Source: Isochrysis galbana
Lineage: Eukaryota > Haptophyta > Isochrysidales > Isochrysidaceae
DNA length: 64,000 nt
Assembly: GCA_018136815.1 (NCBI GenBank)
Contig: CM030931.1
Location: forward strand, 9,669,829 to 9,733,828
Reading direction: 5' to 3'
Shown here: positions 61,117 to 64,000 of the stretch, piece after piece
How positions within the stretch are numbered: position 1 is the stretch's first letter
Layout: each line of letters begins with the position of its first letter
The notes under the pieces: model-generated
Seen by the model: only the letters and a program-made list of their open reading frames with translations
Database searches by the model: none
What the model was told of the DNA's origin: nothing
Translations under genes and position numbers: made by a program

Positions 61117-62916
61117 TCATATACCAAAGAGCTTCGTGAGCGCCTTCTCGGAATCAGATTCTGTGTAGCTAGCTGGGACCTCAAAATGTGACAGCGGCAT
61201 CGCGGCACCACCACTAGGGGTGAAGGCCCTCCACAGATACTCTCGCGTAAAGCGAGAGGAGGAGAGGCACGTGCAACCGCATGATACAGACGTCACGGTC
61301 GTCCCACTGCCCTAAGGCATCAGCCATTTTGGCAGCGTGGCCATTCGTGAGACCGATCAGGTTAAGTATGAGTTGCATGTGCTCGATGTTCAAGGGGAAG
61401 CTTACGGGCGAGCCAGATACGCACCTTGAGCAACGAGCCCTCTTGTTCAGGCCCATTTCGGATGGCGCATGTTGACCGATTTCATGGCCTCTTCACACGA
61501 CAGAGGCAAATTAGCAGCTCTCCTTGGACCAGGTTCGAGAAATCTCTGTTGCGTGCTGCGACGTACCCTTCGAATGAGCCGTGTAAGGCGTAGGCGTTAA
61601 CTCCTGAAACGTTTCGTTTGGTCACTTTCACGGAGCGCAGTTTCATCGTTGCCTCGTGGACTGTTGTCAAGATGCCGGAGAGACGCTCTGTCTTTGGCGC
61701 GCCCCTCCAATCCGTAACAGAGCGAAAAGTGGCCGACTCTGGCCGCGTCGTGTCCTTCGTATCGCGCACGCCCTGCATGATCAGGCGATCAAATCTTGCG
61801 TCTAATAGATGGGTTGCCGATGCTGCCGGTGCCACAGATAGCGCACACGCCAATACGAATGGCTTTCCGTCTTTGTGAACCACACATCTCATGTGCAACA
61901 TCGCCAGGCACGGTTGTCAAGCCTTCACTCGCAGTTGGGCCACTTGCGCAAATAGCACCAGATTGATCGTAAACATTTAAAGAGAGGTGGACGCGGCAGC
62001 ATGGGCATGCCGTGTCTGTGACGGACGTGGGCGCCTTGAGCTCTTCACAGGCATGTTTAATGATGCGCCCCAAAAATTTGTAGGAGTGCTTCACGTGGTT
62101 GACAAGCGCCAGTCGGGGCTCAAGCTTTGCGCCAGCGGACGATGACGTCGGTGGCGGTGCCAATATGATTGAGAAGTGGCCACGTTTCCACTTTGGAAGC
62201 AGACTCTTCGAGTCTGCATCAATGCCTGTGAGCGTGCCGTCGATTCGAAGTCTCTTGCCGCACTTCCATATGTGGTAGGTATCAGCTGGCAAAGTCTTGC
62301 CGAGGAGCACCCCAAATATGGGAGACCCCAGCTTCCATCTCAAGCGCAATGAAAAATCAGGCATCTCACGCAGTGCGGCAATGACTTGCTCCTTCAGCGC
62401 AGCCTTGTCAAGTTGCCCCCCTCCGTATCGCATCTGGTGTTCAGTGGAATGAGGTATATCAGCTGTTTGCACCTCAGCAGCATCAAAAATCTGACGCGCA
62501 ACCCACCACTGGCTACGGTCAATGCTCTCCTCGAGCATTGACCATCCTGCGCTATTTGTCGTGTAGAGATTAGCGCCGCTTGCTCGCATGGAGTCTAAGA
62601 CGAATCGCAGGCACTCACGCGAGGATCGCATGGCCGCAACATGCCCCACAGTGTTCCCGCAGCAGTCGTGCCTTGTCCAGTCGTTAGCCGTCCACCCGGC
62701 AGTGGCAAGCTCGAGCCCTTCAAGATCGTTGACAAAGGCGGCCTTGTGTGCGGGCCAGCGCAGCGCCTCCTCTACCGTCGCTGCGTCTGGCTCGGATTCA
62801 ACGGCACACCGGAGAGTCACGTGAGTGCGGTGCCTGCCGCCTGCGGATGGGTATGGGTCCCACACGACGAGCCGGGCGCAGATCCTCGGTGTGCTCTCGG
62901 CAGATGGCGAGAGCAT
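61117..62916 (-). CDS. ANKRD13-like ankyrin/GPCR-chaperone protein, several exons
   Basis: ANKRD13 proteins bind ubiquitinated membrane proteins at endosomes. The first in-frame ATG is at 62916; the ORF is open to 63069. Order: two ankyrin repeats (HDCCGNTVGHVAAMRSSREC, NSAGWSMLEESIDRS), then the chaperone-like domain (MPDFSLRLRWKLGSPIFGVL, TYHIWKCGKRLRIDGTLTGI, WKRGHFSIILAP, ending LALVNH at 62095). A likely intron runs 62094-61773 (phase 0). The next exon has DWRGAPKTERLSGILTTVHE and SVKVTKRNVSG, matching the plant and animal TWRR-KTE segment. A later exon (about 61430-61230) has FPLNIEHMQLILNLIGLTNG and HVPLLLSLYARVSV. The end FEVPASYTESDSEKALTKLF is in the next frame; one extra G in a GGG at 61227-61229 would explain this. 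The exon boundary near 61480-61420 is not resolved. Confidence 0.8.
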
Positions 62917-63129
62917 TCGGGCGTGGCCGAGCAGTCGCTCAAAAGCGCGCGGGCTGCGCACGCGGGCCGACGGACAGCGGGAGGGCAGGCGCCTCTGGTG
63001 CTCTCCGCTCGGCTGGCGCTTGCCCCCCCTCTCCCCGTCCCGCGTCCTCTCTCGCGGCCTCTCCTCCACGCTCTTTACCCCTTCTTCTCATCCCCTTCTC
63101 ATCTGTGTTCCGCTCGAAGAACAAACGTT

Positions 63130-64000
63130 CTCTGAATGCCCCCTGCGACGGCCTCTCGCGGTGTGTGGTCGGTTGAGTGTGCTCGCCGTCGGTCGCTCGA
63201 TCGAGTGAACGAAAGGGAGTGCAGCGCCCGCGGTGTATTGTTATTTCTTGTCACTACCTCGCTGTGTCAGGGGATTCGGGCAGTAGATCTCTCTCTGGTT
63301 GAACGAGAAAGGCAGAGAGAAAAGGACGGAAGTGGTCCTATTGTAGATCGATCCCGACGTGGGATTGGATGAAGAAATGATGAGAGAAGAAGAAGGCGAG
63401 CCACCAAGGAGAGACCGGGCACGATCATGGCCATGGCAGCGTGCTACAGGCGAGAAGTCGTGGCTATAAATAATGCGTACATGTAACCCGTCGTGCAAAA
63501 CGATAACGTACCAGTGCCGCGTAATCCAATCTGGCAAGTTACATTATTGGGCGCGTCATTGGTCATTGATAGCCCGGTCACCCACTCTTTTTAACCACTA
63601 TTTTCCACCTCCCCTGGGTGTCCAAGGATTTTGCAGGCCCCCCCCCTACTTTACCTGCCCCGGCGCCCCGGCAACTGCATCCCCCCTCCGACGAACCCCC
63701 TCCCGCCCACCGCCCCACGAATGGCAATGGCGTCGGTGAGTGACCCCCCTCCCTTGCCCGCGCGTCGCGGTCTATTTTGGGAGATGGAGATTGAGGCGGG
63801 CGCTCTTTTGTCAGCTGGCAATTCCAAGACTTTCGCGATTTTTCATTTTTTAAATTTAGGTCGATCGAAGATCGATAGCCCGGTCACTCACTCTTTATAA
63901 CATATAACCACTATTTTCGACCTCCCCTGGGTGTCCAAGGATTCCGCAGAGTCCCCCCCTACCTGCCCCGGCAACTCCCTCCTCCCTCCCCCCTCCGAAC
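63130..64000. other. Upstream region with a 306-bp-spaced direct repeat
   Basis: GATAGCCCGGTCAC, CACTATTTTC and CCTCCCCTGGGTGTCCAAGG at 63568-63700 recur at 63874-64000 in the same order. The second copy runs off the window. It may be a tandem array continuing to the right. No ORF with family resemblance is seen. Confidence 0.55.

Overview
The window looks like nuclear DNA of a GC-rich, intron-bearing unicellular eukaryote (alga or other protist). I cannot place it to species. Reasons: spliced genes for core eukaryotic machinery (ORC5, MAT1, CHMP1, APC2, ANKRD13), a chromodomain-type Ty3 LTR retrotransposon, LINE-type and hAT-type elements, long (GA)n/(CT)n and poly-G tracts, and short GT-AG introns (about 90-320 bp) whose donors are mostly GTG. 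A nuclear queC gene and a fragment of an RNH1-like leucine-rich repeat would fit an algal or phagotrophic lineage, but this is only a hint. One 100-base N run (59267-59366) marks an assembly gap.

Layout. 0.3-10.6 kb is mostly repeats: a LINE 5' end, a PX-domain gene (1533-2624), a gag-like fossil split by a hAT-type MITE with an 8-bp target duplication, a 151-bp tandem array, and an LTR copy split by an ORF1-only LINE-like element. 10.8-19.6 kb is the densest gene island: a 77-residue membrane protein, queC, MAT1 and ORC5, with LINE and hAT fossils between MAT1 and ORC5. 19.6-28.3 kb holds dispersed repeats, a 30-bp-period palindromic array, a seven-helix membrane protein and a clean solo LTR. 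28.3-44.9 kb has a coiled-coil protein, CHMP1, a TMEM198-like membrane protein, a tetraspanin and a FAM210/DUF1279-like mitochondrial protein, separated by two MITE/LINE-type insertions and microsatellites. 45.4-55.7 kb is one young Ty3 element with matching 5-bp target duplications. 55.7-64 kb has repeats, the 3' half of the APC2 gene and an ANKRD13-like gene.

The host genes do not form a pathway. They are unrelated housekeeping functions: replication origin recognition (ORC5), TFIIH/CAK assembly (MAT1), anaphase-promoting complex (APC2), ESCRT-III (CHMP1), 7-deazapurine synthesis (QueC) and membrane or organelle proteins. Exon structures were deduced by matching conserved protein sequence to GT/AG sites with consistent phase. 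They agree across 18 introns but have no transcript support.

Most notable: a Ty3 polyprotein whose amino-terminal 190 residues look like a C5-type DNA methyltransferase; an intron-containing nuclear queC; an ORF1-only LINE-like family with a 5' hairpin that shows compensatory base changes between copies; and a dispersed repeat terminus (eight copies here) built of a GC hairpin followed by a short A/T palindrome.
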